Assembly: GCA_017995695.1 (NCBI GenBank)
Contig: JAGOIJ010000013.1
Coordinates: forward strand, 1 to 19,564
DNA length: 19,564 bases
Direction: 5' to 3'
Origin: Candidatus Omnitrophota bacterium
GTDB taxonomy: Bacteria; Omnitrophota; Gorgyraeia; Gygaellales; Profunditerraquicolaceae
Positions 7,132 to 14,078 of this stretch are shown here, one piece after another (within the stretch, counting starts at the first letter, position 1; every line of letters starts with the position of its first letter). Under the pieces are notes generated by a model. That model was not told where the DNA came from. It was given only the letters and a program-made list of their open reading frames with translations, and made no database searches. A program made the position numbers and the translations under genes.

Positions 7132-7620
7132 TTACTCCATTCCGAGATCTTTTAACAAACTATCAATGCTAGGGCCCTTAGGCATAAGCGATAGCGCCAA
7201 CACAGCAATCTTGGATGAATTTTCCGGGGAACGAGCGCTTAACGCTTTTAATGCTTGAGCATAACGCTTCCATCCGGCGCTTATCGTCGGATCAAGACGG
7301 ATTGCCTGTTCAGCTTTCTTTTCAAACGCTGCCAGATCTGCTTTGCTCATTGTTTCCCCCTTGTCTAATTGAGGCTTGATCTCTTCCATTAATTTTTCCG
7401 TAGACTTGCGAATCTGCGTAACCTTGTCTTTATTCTTTTTGTAATAATCCTTAACCCGGGTAACGCATACCTGCGAATTCGAGCAATTTTTCTCAATAAC
7501 ATTGGCTAAGCCATTATAAAACTCATCTGCAACCTTTTCAATTTCCTGGGCAAAACAAGGCACCGCGATAACAATGCTCAGCATAAAGAACAATGCCCTA
7601 ACACCACCTAATCGAACCAT
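7132..7620 (-). CDS. Secreted alpha-helical protein of unknown function
   Basis: 162 residues, first gene of the envelope operon. A signal peptide ends near AVPCFAQ. The mature part is charged and almost certainly helical (KVADEFYNGLANVIEKN, KSTEKLMEEIKPQLDKGE, then a Leu/Ala-rich C-terminal helical region). It has two close cysteines in NCSNSQVC that could form a disulfide. I do not recognise the family. The start is well supported: AGGAGG lies 5 nt before the ATG. Only 2 bases separate its stop from the longest frame of the next gene, and it shares the operon with an M48 protease and a MORN-repeat protein, so an envelope-linked role is a fair inference and nothing more. Confidence 0.8.
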   Translation of the reverse strand: MVRLGGVRALFFMLSIVIAVPCFAQEIEKVADEFYNGLANVIEKNCSNSQVCVTRVKDYYKKNKDKVTQIRKSTEKLMEEIKPQLDKGETMSKADLAAFEKKAEQAIRLDPTISAGWKRYAQALKALSARSPENSSKIAVLALSLMPKGPSIDSLLKDLGME

Positions 7621-7656
7621 AATGACCTCCTTGTTAGTGACATTACAACGTAAACC

Positions 7657-7684
7657 TTATTAAGTCTTTTTCAAACGCAATCAA
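7657..7684 (-). promoter_or_regulatory. Possible weak promoter before the envelope operon
   Basis: In the 72-base gap on the minus strand, TTGATT (7679-7684) is followed after 16 nt by TAATAA (7657-7662). The -35 matches four of six consensus bases and the -10 only three. Position, just ahead of the first gene of the envelope operon, is the main argument. Confidence 0.3.
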
Positions 7685-7692
7685 TAACTATG

Positions 7693-7962
7693 CTACTGCG
7701 ATTTCCTGCGCAAATGTATAAAGTACAAATTGCGCGCGTAAATTAAAATACCGCAACCCTGCCCGGCAATAAAAACAGGGTCTTTACGGTACACGGCATA
7801 CGCTAACAACACAATGCCCCCCGTGATGCTGAAATACCAGAAAGCATCAGGGATAACGCTCGCTTTCTTTTTTTCACTTGCCAACCATTGCACCAGGAAG
7901 CGCATAAAAAAAAGCGCCTGACCCAAAAACCCGACCAGAATCCATACTGTCTCAAATTTCAT
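7693..7962 (-). CDS. Stand-alone LAB_N (lipid-A-disaccharide synthase N-terminal domain) membrane protein
   Basis: 89 residues with about three membrane helices. It carries the LAB_N signature: FLGQALFFMRFLVQW, then SEKKKASVIPDAFWYFSI, then a final IYARNLYFI. This domain is named for its fusion to some LpxB proteins but here has no catalytic part, so it does not make lipid A disaccharide itself. Stand-alone forms commonly sit beside GT2 and ArnT-like genes, where a scaffold or lipid-carrier translocation role has been suggested. Of the two in-frame ATGs, the one at 7960-7962 has GAGG (7969-7972) at 6 nt and is preferred. It overlaps the end of the GT2 gene by 11 nt and is the last gene of the hydrolase-led operon. 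Confidence 0.88.
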   Translation of the reverse strand: MKFETVWILVGFLGQALFFMRFLVQWLASEKKKASVIPDAFWYFSITGGIVLLAYAVYRKDPVFIAGQGCGILIYARNLYFIHLRRKSQ

Positions 7963-8662
7963 CGCTAACCTCATAAATAAGCAAGCGGCTTTTTAACCAC
8001 AACACTCCCGCTAGATCGCAAACGCCCTCCTGCAACCTCTTGAGCGTTCCATATTTTGACGTTCCAGCTAAACGCTTATGATGCGCGACATTGACCTCCT
8101 TTACGGAAAATCCGCGACGCCTAACCAAGATCAGAAAGAAACGGTGGAAATTTCTGAAGTAAGGAAAACTATCAACTATTTTCCTGCGAAAAATACGCAA
8201 CGAGCAGCCAACATCACGCGAGCTGTCACTCAGGATAAGGGCGCGAAATAACCGCGCCACAAAAGAATCAATCTTGCGCATCGCAGAATCATTCCTCTTA
8301 TTCCTCACTCCGGTAACACAATCATATGCGCTAATAAATTCCATCAAGCGAGGAATTTCTTCAGGCGGATTCTGGCCATCCGCATCAAGGGTAATAATCC
8401 ATTCTCCGCGGCACTTCCTGAAACCTGCCGATAACGCTGCCGACTGGCCACTATTCTGCGCCAGCGAGATATAACGAACTCTTTTATCATGGAGCGCGAA
8501 AGCCCTAATAACCTCAAGCGTCGCATCAGTTGAGCCATCATTAACATACACAATCTCAAATGGCACGTGCAAAGATTCCATTACTAAAAGCAGTCGCTTA
8601 TGGAGCAAGGCCACAGCATCTGCCTCATTATATGCGGGGATCACTACAGAAAAATCAACCAC
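7952..8662 (-). CDS. GT2-family polyprenyl-phosphate sugar synthase
   Basis: 236 residues, a GT-A fold glycosyltransferase of the DPM1/ArnC type, which moves a sugar from a nucleotide donor to a polyprenyl phosphate at the cytoplasmic face. Visible: FSVVIPAYNE (4-13), NDGSTD (41-46), GQSAALSAGF (72-81), the metal-binding DAD (93-95) in TLDADGQNPPEEI, and SSRDVGCSLRIFRR in the acceptor region. It lacks the C-terminal membrane helices of ArnC and GtrB, so it would be peripheral; the adjacent LAB_N protein could supply the membrane part. The start is GTG (8660-8662) with AAGGA about 8 nt upstream. It overlaps the GT39 gene by 8 nt. The sugar cannot be told; the RgtE-RgtD galacturonic acid and ArnC-ArnT aminoarabinose systems are analogues. 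Confidence 0.92.
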   Translation of the reverse strand: MVDFSVVIPAYNEADAVALLHKRLLLVMESLHVPFEIVYVNDGSTDATLEVIRAFALHDKRVRYISLAQNSGQSAALSAGFRKCRGEWIITLDADGQNPPEEIPRLMEFISAYDCVTGVRNKRNDSAMRKIDSFVARLFRALILSDSSRDVGCSLRIFRRKIVDSFPYFRNFHRFFLILVRRRGFSVKEVNVAHHKRLAGTSKYGTLKRLQEGVCDLAGVLWLKSRLLIYEVSDEI

Positions 8663-10118
8663 TCGTTCTTTCCTTTATCACCGTAAAGATGTGATACATA
8701 GCGTCATGGGAATAATGGTACCGCGCTTGCAGGGTACGCGGCTCCTGCGGCTCTGCGTTAAAACCTGCCTCGCCGGCAATGGCAAAAAGCTTATCGCGGA
8801 CTGATTGCGTAAACTCTTCCTCCCAAACCAGCAAGGCTGTGGCAGACTGACCGCGATAGGTAAAAGGCATTTTCTCATCGGGAGTAATCACTATCGAATC
8901 TTTAAAATACTGCTTCAGATTAGCTCCCAACACGTAATCGTGGGCAATAATTAATCCCCGATGAAAACCCTGCTGCTTAATTTCTTCAGCCAACCTATCA
9001 TAAGGACGGTTCAGCCGGACATACTTGTTGCGCGAGCCAGCAAAGAACACGCGCCCGTACAAAGACAAAAGCGTAGCCAGACAAGCAATAACAATCAGGC
9101 TCGAGAAAATAATCTGCTTACGCCTCGATACAGAAACGCGCTCCATACCCAGAAAGAAATAAAATGGAAATAGAAAAACAAAAGGCAAGATCCAGCGCAC
9201 CTTTATATCAACAATATTATTCCCAAGCAGTAAAACCAGGCTCATCACGAAGGAGATTAAAAAGAATCTCGTTAAAAGCTTTCTAAAAAGCGCTGCCTGC
9301 TTATCAAGGCATGCTTTCTTAGTGAACCCTTTTCTGAATACCAAAAGAAAAAATACACATAACGGCCCAAGAAACGTTGCTGCTTCACGCGCCAATGCGC
9401 CAATCCCCTGAAGGCCAAGCAGCCGCCCTCCCTGCGCCATATTTAATTTTTCTTTGTCAACGAGAACTAAGGCCTCATGGTGGCTTGCCCATACAGCGTG
9501 CGGCGCAACAAGCATTACTGCCACAAGCAAAGAGATAATAAAACGCCGATCAAATACGAGGTGACGGAATTCTCTTACGCACACAGCAGCGCCAACTAAC
9601 GCTACGATAAAAATACCATAATTATATTTTGCAAGCATCCCTAAACCAATACACGCGCCCAAAAAACAATAATTGCCAAGACTCTGCTTAATAAAAAGGC
9701 GCACCAGGCAATACCAGGTCGCAGCGCAGATCGTAAGCAGCAATATCGTATGCGTCATATCCTTATGCATGATCCAGCTAAAGTTATACACCAAGAGAAG
9801 CGCAAGCGCGCTAAAGGCAGCATAGTGGTCGTTGCGTAAAAGCTTAGACGCGGCAAGATAGATAAACAGATAAAGCAAGAAAATAAAAATATTTTTAAGC
9901 AAGGCCAGAGAAAATACGGATGGTCCTAGCAGATAAAAAACGGTCATTTGAATCCATGTATACAAAGGTGGTTGTGAATTATACCCTAACTGAAACGGTT
10001 GTTGGAATTGCAAAACCATCTCTGCCTCATCCTTTTCAAGCGCCGATGAAACCATCACCCTCAATACCAGATGCAGCACCACATAGACGATCAAAAAGAC
10101 TATCACACGTTTACGCAT
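8655..10118 (-). CDS. ArnT-like (GT39/PMT family) membrane glycosyltransferase
   Basis: 487 residues with about ten hydrophobic helices in the first 350 residues and a soluble C-terminal part. The first periplasmic loop carries KDEAEMVLQFQQPFQLGY and then NSQPPLYTW, the acidic DE (30-31) and QPP-LY signature of PMT/ArnT-type enzymes. These take a sugar from a polyprenyl-phosphate donor and attach it to a lipid or protein outside the cytoplasm. The next gene makes such a donor, so the two are natural partners. Lipid A or another envelope lipid is the likely acceptor, but that is inference; protein O-glycosylation is possible. It begins 6 nt after the stop of the oxidoreductase gene with only a weak SD, indicating coupling. 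Confidence 0.9.
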   Translation of the reverse strand: MRKRVIVFLIVYVVLHLVLRVMVSSALEKDEAEMVLQFQQPFQLGYNSQPPLYTWIQMTVFYLLGPSVFSLALLKNIFIFLLYLFIYLAASKLLRNDHYAAFSALALLLVYNFSWIMHKDMTHTILLLTICAATWYCLVRLFIKQSLGNYCFLGACIGLGMLAKYNYGIFIVALVGAAVCVREFRHLVFDRRFIISLLVAVMLVAPHAVWASHHEALVLVDKEKLNMAQGGRLLGLQGIGALAREAATFLGPLCVFFLLVFRKGFTKKACLDKQAALFRKLLTRFFLISFVMSLVLLLGNNIVDIKVRWILPFVFLFPFYFFLGMERVSVSRRKQIIFSSLIVIACLATLLSLYGRVFFAGSRNKYVRLNRPYDRLAEEIKQQGFHRGLIIAHDYVLGANLKQYFKDSIVITPDEKMPFTYRGQSATALLVWEEEFTQSVRDKLFAIAGEAGFNAEPQEPRTLQARYHYSHDAMYHIFTVIKERTSG

Positions 10119-10124
10119 ATTTTT

Positions 10125-11627
10125 TTACCGTACACTAAGCGCATATTCGGCAGCATTCTGGCCAGACAAGAAACACGCGTGGAATCCTGCGCCCGGGAAT
10201 GTCCACGCCCCAGCGAGAAACAAACCCTTGACGCATGTTTTTTGGCTCAAGCGATTGACGCTTGACTGCAACACAGAATGAGCAAGCCCGTAGATTGCGC
10301 CCTCTGGCTCCTGCGCATAGCGCTCAAACGTTAAAGGAGTCGCAACCTCCTTTACCTCAATAGCGTTGCGCAAACCAGGAAGCCAAGCCTCTGCGCGCGC
10401 AATAAGCATATCTGCAACCTCAAGCTTCTTCTTATTATATTCATCGCCGTTCAGATTTGACCATCGCGCATACGTATCAAACGTCATAATCAACAACGTC
10501 CCTTTATGCGCGGGAGCAAGCCCGGGATCAAGCTGCGCATGGTCAACAAGGAACAGAGCGGCCCTTTGATAATCTCCTTGCAACATATAGCGCATATTAC
10601 TATCCTGATCATAGGTGCCGTTAACTGAAAGATATGCTATCTTCATGCCTAATTGTTGAGCAGGACAACGCAACCCAAGATACACCTGCACTGCAGAAAT
10701 GGATTTTTCTTGAGCAGCTAGTTTTTTAGTATATTTCTGCCTCACGGCTCCATTATCAATAAGTTGAGTGAGCGTGCTAAAGCAATTGGCATTGGAAATG
10801 ACGCTTCGGGCAGTGATCGTTTCTCCTTGGTTCACCACAACGCCCTGCACGCGCAACGATTTTCCGGTAATAATTTTCGTTACCGTCGTATTCAATCTTA
10901 CCGAACAACCCTGCTCTTTGAGGCGATCAACGACTGCTTTAACAATACTTGCGTAGCCACCTTTCAGAAAACTGGTCTGCTCATAAAGGTATCCTCTAAA
11001 AACGATAAGGAAATACAGCGCGGATAAACGGCTCGGAGGTAAACCGATAAAACGCCAGATATCGGTGAGCAATGCCTCAAGCTCACTATTGCGGGTAAAC
11101 GCATTAATTACTTGCTTAATAGTAACGCAACTCATCTTAATGACGAGAGGAAAACGAAAAGGCAATAGAAGCCACGTCAGCCATTCCGGAAGCGACGATT
11201 CGGAAAACGCATCGAACTGCCGATAAAACGAATCGTAGTAAGCAAAAAGCCTATCAAGCGCTTTTGCTTCGCCGGGGAAGGTTTTCTTTAAGAATGAGAT
11301 AAGGTGCTGCTTGTTGAAATCAGCAACAAAATCATGCCTTGGATACACAATACGGCAAAACTGTTGCAAAGGAATAAAGGTAAGTTTTTTTGAAACACCG
11401 AATTCATCGAATAATTTTTTTACTTCGCCTTCTGGCCCCAAACTATTAACGCAATGCAACGAAGATTCAAAGTAAAAATTATTTCTTCTAAAACTCGTGG
11501 CCAAACCGCCGGGAACTGGCTGGCTTTCCACCACAAGTACCTTTTTCTTTTCAGCTGCAAGCTTTAAGGCCGCGGAGAGCCCTGCGACCCCCGCGCCAAT
11601 AATAATCACATCGTACTCTTCATTCAT
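10125..11627 (-). CDS. CrtI/CRTISO-like FAD-dependent oxidoreductase
   Basis: 500 residues of the phytoene desaturase / carotenoid isomerase / retinol saturase superfamily. An N-terminal FAD-binding Rossmann motif GAGVAG (11-16) with the ribose-binding Glu34 (VVESQ) is followed by PGGLATSF, a long middle region with hydrophobic segments suited to a lipid substrate, and the C-terminal FAD motif LFLAGAWTFPGAGFHACFLSG (about 466-486). These enzymes desaturate, saturate or isomerise long isoprenoid or polyene chains at the membrane. No phytoene synthase or other carotenoid gene is in the window, so the substrate need not be a carotenoid; context with ketosynthases makes an acyl or polyene chain a candidate. 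Its ATG overlaps the hydrolase stop (ATGA). Confidence 0.88.
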   Translation of the reverse strand: MNEEYDVIIIGAGVAGLSAALKLAAEKKKVLVVESQPVPGGLATSFRRNNFYFESSLHCVNSLGPEGEVKKLFDEFGVSKKLTFIPLQQFCRIVYPRHDFVADFNKQHLISFLKKTFPGEAKALDRLFAYYDSFYRQFDAFSESSLPEWLTWLLLPFRFPLVIKMSCVTIKQVINAFTRNSELEALLTDIWRFIGLPPSRLSALYFLIVFRGYLYEQTSFLKGGYASIVKAVVDRLKEQGCSVRLNTTVTKIITGKSLRVQGVVVNQGETITARSVISNANCFSTLTQLIDNGAVRQKYTKKLAAQEKSISAVQVYLGLRCPAQQLGMKIAYLSVNGTYDQDSNMRYMLQGDYQRAALFLVDHAQLDPGLAPAHKGTLLIMTFDTYARWSNLNGDEYNKKKLEVADMLIARAEAWLPGLRNAIEVKEVATPLTFERYAQEPEGAIYGLAHSVLQSSVNRLSQKTCVKGLFLAGAWTFPGAGFHACFLSGQNAAEYALSVR

Positions 11628-12463
11628 TGCTGCGCCTTAAAGAAATCAACTAATACTTGAATAACCTTATCCTTATCCCGGTCAATCGTAATCATATGAT
11701 AGCTATCTTCAAGCATGATAAGCTCTTTACGGGAAGAGCCAATATGGCGCAAAATATATTCGGCGTTCTTAACGCTTGCCATATCGTCCTCTTTTGCATG
11801 CAGCAACACGACAGGGGTTTTAACCAAAGGCATCTCTTTAATCACCACTTTGCTAAATTGATGGTGCTGGTATAGATTGGCCATGGGAAAAAACGGGCTC
11901 CCGAATAATAACGACTTTGTGTCAAAGCCATTGGCTTTCGCATTTTTGTAGAACCGCTCGATGTCGCTGCGCAGGCCTTCATCTTTTAAACCGTAGGGTG
12001 CGCTTTCCCGAATATATATACGGTTACGCACAAACGGCAGATGCCAGGCCAGCTTCATCAGGTCTTTTCCTTTATGTAAAGCCCAGCCATCATAATCAAT
12101 GGTTGAGGCCAACGCCCCAACACCTTTAGTTTTCTCAGGAAATTGGTAAGCCAAATGTATAGCCATTAACGCGCCCATAGAGATCCCCGCTACAAAAACC
12201 GCAGCGTGCCCCTGGGCGAGACGCACAAAATCCTGCGCACAGGCGCAAGCAATCTCTTCCCAGGTTACTTTTTTAAGCTCGGCGAGCGTCGCGCAATGAC
12301 GAGGCAGGGCATTACACATAACGGTAAATCCTGCCTTATGCAAACCTCTTCCAACATAACGCATCTCAGAGGGAGTTCCGGTAATGCCATGGATGAGCAG
12401 CACAGCCGCGCCATTATCCCCCTTCATAAAAAAATTATATTTTTTCGATGGTATATTTTCCAT
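11624..12463 (-). CDS. Alpha/beta hydrolase (esterase/lipase-like)
   Basis: 279 residues, serine hydrolase of the monoacylglycerol lipase / carboxylesterase type. The oxyanion loop HGITGTPSEM (25-34), the nucleophile elbow GISMG with Ser95, an acid in KEDDMAS (Asp226/227) and His256 in DSYHMIT complete the catalytic triad. No signal peptide, so it is probably cytoplasmic. It could release or transfer acyl chains made by the neighbouring ketosynthase/ACP set, but ordinary lipase or esterase function is just as possible. It is the first gene of a five-gene operon running into the oxidoreductase and glycosylation genes. The start ATG has no SD and lies 9 nt after a TATAAT box. Confidence 0.9.
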   Translation of the reverse strand: MENIPSKKYNFFMKGDNGAAVLLIHGITGTPSEMRYVGRGLHKAGFTVMCNALPRHCATLAELKKVTWEEIACACAQDFVRLAQGHAAVFVAGISMGALMAIHLAYQFPEKTKGVGALASTIDYDGWALHKGKDLMKLAWHLPFVRNRIYIRESAPYGLKDEGLRSDIERFYKNAKANGFDTKSLLFGSPFFPMANLYQHHQFSKVVIKEMPLVKTPVVLLHAKEDDMASVKNAEYILRHIGSSRKELIMLEDSYHMITIDRDKDKVIQVLVDFFKAQQ

Positions 12464-12472
12464 AGACTTATT

Positions 12473-12500
12473 ATTATACTCAAATATCGCTAAAAGTAAA
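12473..12500 (-). promoter_or_regulatory. Sigma70-type promoter before the hydrolase operon
   Basis: On the minus strand TTTACT (12495-12500) and a perfect TATAAT (12473-12478) are 16 nt apart, inside a 90-base AT-rich gap. The -10 box ends 9 nt before the ATG, so transcription would begin 1-4 nt ahead of translation, giving a leaderless or nearly leaderless mRNA. Consistent with this, no SD lies in a usable position. Confidence 0.6.
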
Positions 12501-12553
12501 TCTCCTTATATCGCCGAAAAGATTAATAAAACGTAAGAGTTTTCGCTGAAATG

Positions 12554-13771
12554 CTAAGAGAGGAATTTCTTTAGGACAAGGCAAGCATTATTGCCACCGA
12601 ATGCCGAAGCGTTATTCAGGGCAATATCCACCCGCTGAGAACGGGCAACATTCGGCACGCAATCGACAGGACAAGCTGGATCAGGGGTTTCAAAGTTAAT
12701 CGTGGGAGGAATCACATCGTGCAAGACACTCAAACAACACGCAATAGCTTCAATCGCGGAAGCCGCGCCCATAGTATGGCCAAGCATGGATTTTATTGAG
12801 CTAACCGGGATTTGTGAAGCGCGCTCCTTAAAAACCAAATGAATTGCTTCGCTCTCAACCTTATCATTAGTAGGAGTTCCTGTGCCATGGGCATTAATAT
12901 AATCAACCTCATCCTTGCTAACGCATGATGCCTCAAGGGCGGAGGCAATACCCCTAGCTACCCCCTGTGGTTCAGGCGCAGTCATATGAAAGGCATCGCA
13001 ACTTAAGCCATAACCTAAAATTTCCGCGTAAATAGGAGCATTGCGCTTGCGCGCATGCTCGAGTGTTTCTAACACTACCATCCCGGAACCTTCCCCCACC
13101 ATCATGCCTTTCCTATTTCGATCAAAAGGTTGGCATCGCTCTGGCGCAACGGCAAAAAGACGATTGAATCCGGTAAAGGCTATACGCGAAAAAGCGTCTG
13201 CGCCGCCAGCCAACATCATCATCGCCTCTTCGCGCTGCAAACAATCATACGCGTAACCAATCGCATAATTGCCTGCAGCACACGCCGTAGGGATTACATA
13301 AGCGTTTCCGGTAATGCCGCACAACGCGGCGACATTATTGGCGATTCGCTGCGTAGGACAGGCCTGCACAAGGCGCGGATCAAGCGCATGAATGCCCTTG
13401 CGCACCATTTGCTCATTAAGCTCCTGGACAATCTGTGTTTCGCCCATTGTCGTTCCTACAACTATGCCAACTGCGCGGGGATTGTTTGTTGCCAAATCTA
13501 CCCCGGCATCAAGAAGAGCCAAACGCGCGCTCGCTGCGGCAAAATATGAAGCCTTGCCAATAATAGGCCTGTTTGCACATTTTTCAAAAAAATCCTCCGG
13601 ATGAAAGTTTTTTACCTCTCCTCCGCGATGCGTTGGGAACAACGTTGTGTCAAAAGAAGAAATTGTTGTGATGCCGGAAGTCCCTTCCAACAAAGCTTTC
13701 CAAAACTGCTCTTTTCCTATCCCGATAGAGGAAACGACCCCAATGCCGGTAACCACGATCCGCTTCTTCAT
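12554..13771 (-). CDS. fabF: 3-oxoacyl-ACP synthase II (FabF-type ketosynthase), catalytically complete
   Basis: 405 residues, decarboxylating Claisen condensation of malonyl-ACP with an acyl-ACP. The Cys-His-His triad is complete: Cys164 in PTACAAGN, His295 in NAHGTGTPTND and His332 in KSMLGHTMGAAS, with Lys327. The N-terminal RIVVTGIGVVSSIG and C-terminal FGGNNACLVL are typical of the family. The frame is open to 13825, but the ATG at 13769-13771 starts exactly at the usual family N-terminus, 10 nt after the ACP stop; no strong SD is present, so coupling to the ACP is likely. Sequence alone cannot separate housekeeping FabF from the KS-alpha of a specialised type II system; pairing with a degenerate KS and a dedicated ACP favours the latter. 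Confidence 0.93.
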   Translation of the reverse strand: MKKRIVVTGIGVVSSIGIGKEQFWKALLEGTSGITTISSFDTTLFPTHRGGEVKNFHPEDFFEKCANRPIIGKASYFAAASARLALLDAGVDLATNNPRAVGIVVGTTMGETQIVQELNEQMVRKGIHALDPRLVQACPTQRIANNVAALCGITGNAYVIPTACAAGNYAIGYAYDCLQREEAMMMLAGGADAFSRIAFTGFNRLFAVAPERCQPFDRNRKGMMVGEGSGMVVLETLEHARKRNAPIYAEILGYGLSCDAFHMTAPEPQGVARGIASALEASCVSKDEVDYINAHGTGTPTNDKVESEAIHLVFKERASQIPVSSIKSMLGHTMGAASAIEAIACCLSVLHDVIPPTINFETPDPACPVDCVPNVARSQRVDIALNNASAFGGNNACLVLKKFLS

Positions 13772-13781
13772 TGATAAGTGT

Positions 13782-14054
13782 TTAGTTTTGTAATGGCGCC
13801 TTTGGCTCGGATACTTTTTGATCAATAAATTCTTTTGCCAAGGCGACAGTATCTTTCAAAGTAGCTATTTGCGTCATGCGAGATTCAGGAACCGTGATCT
13901 TATACTTGCGCTCAATGGCGGTCAAAATTTCAAGCGCCATCATCGAATCTGCGCCAAGATCTTCAAAAAACCTTGCCTCGGGCAAAATATCTTCGGGTTG
14001 TTTTTCAAGAATCTCCGCAATAATCCCTCGAATCTCTTCTTCAATGTTTTGCAC
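13782..14054 (-). CDS. Acyl carrier protein
   Basis: About 90 residues, acidic and helical, carrying the growing acyl chain on a phosphopantetheine arm. The attachment serine lies in DLGADSMMALEI (Ser37 with this start), a variant of the common DSL motif with Met after Ser, followed by the usual helix and KYKITVPE. A short Pro/Lys-containing tail (KVSEPKAPLQN) extends beyond helix IV. AAGGAGG at 14061-14067 touches an in-frame ATG (14058-14060) but is 6 nt from a GTG (14052-14054), so GTG is preferred; the ATG start would add two residues. It lies between the two ketosynthase-like genes, with an 18-nt gap upstream and a 10-nt gap downstream, and is probably their dedicated carrier and not the housekeeping AcpP. 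Confidence 0.93.
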   Translation of the reverse strand: MQNIEEEIRGIIAEILEKQPEDILPEARFFEDLGADSMMALEILTAIERKYKITVPESRMTQIATLKDTVALAKEFIDQKVSEPKAPLQN

Positions 14055-14060
14055 GATCAT

Positions 14061-14067
14061 CCTCCTT
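14061..14067 (-). promoter_or_regulatory. Strong ribosome-binding site of the acyl carrier protein gene
   Basis: AAGGAGG on the minus strand touches an ATG and stands 6 nt from a GTG in the same frame. The spacing favours the GTG as start. It is the strongest SD of the three-gene ketosynthase operon, fitting a need for more carrier protein than synthase. Confidence 0.65.
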
Positions 14068-14078
14068 ATAAAATATAC

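Noticed and set aside
7693..7962. LAB_N gene as a truncated lpxB pseudogene
   Set aside because: The domain is complete, has its own SD, keeps all signature residues and sits in a sensible operon; stand-alone LAB_N proteins are known.
10125..11627. Assignment as a carotenoid biosynthesis cluster
   Set aside because: A single superfamily member without phytoene synthase or cyclase genes does not support it.
12501..12553. Possible terminator after the fabF-like gene
   Set aside because: Only a weak AAAAC/GTTTT pairing is present, without a GC-rich stem or T run.
13130..13549. Plus-strand 139-codon open frame inside the ketosynthase gene
   Set aside because: Basic, His/Arg/Cys-rich composition with no motif, lying wholly antisense to an intact FabF with its catalytic triad.
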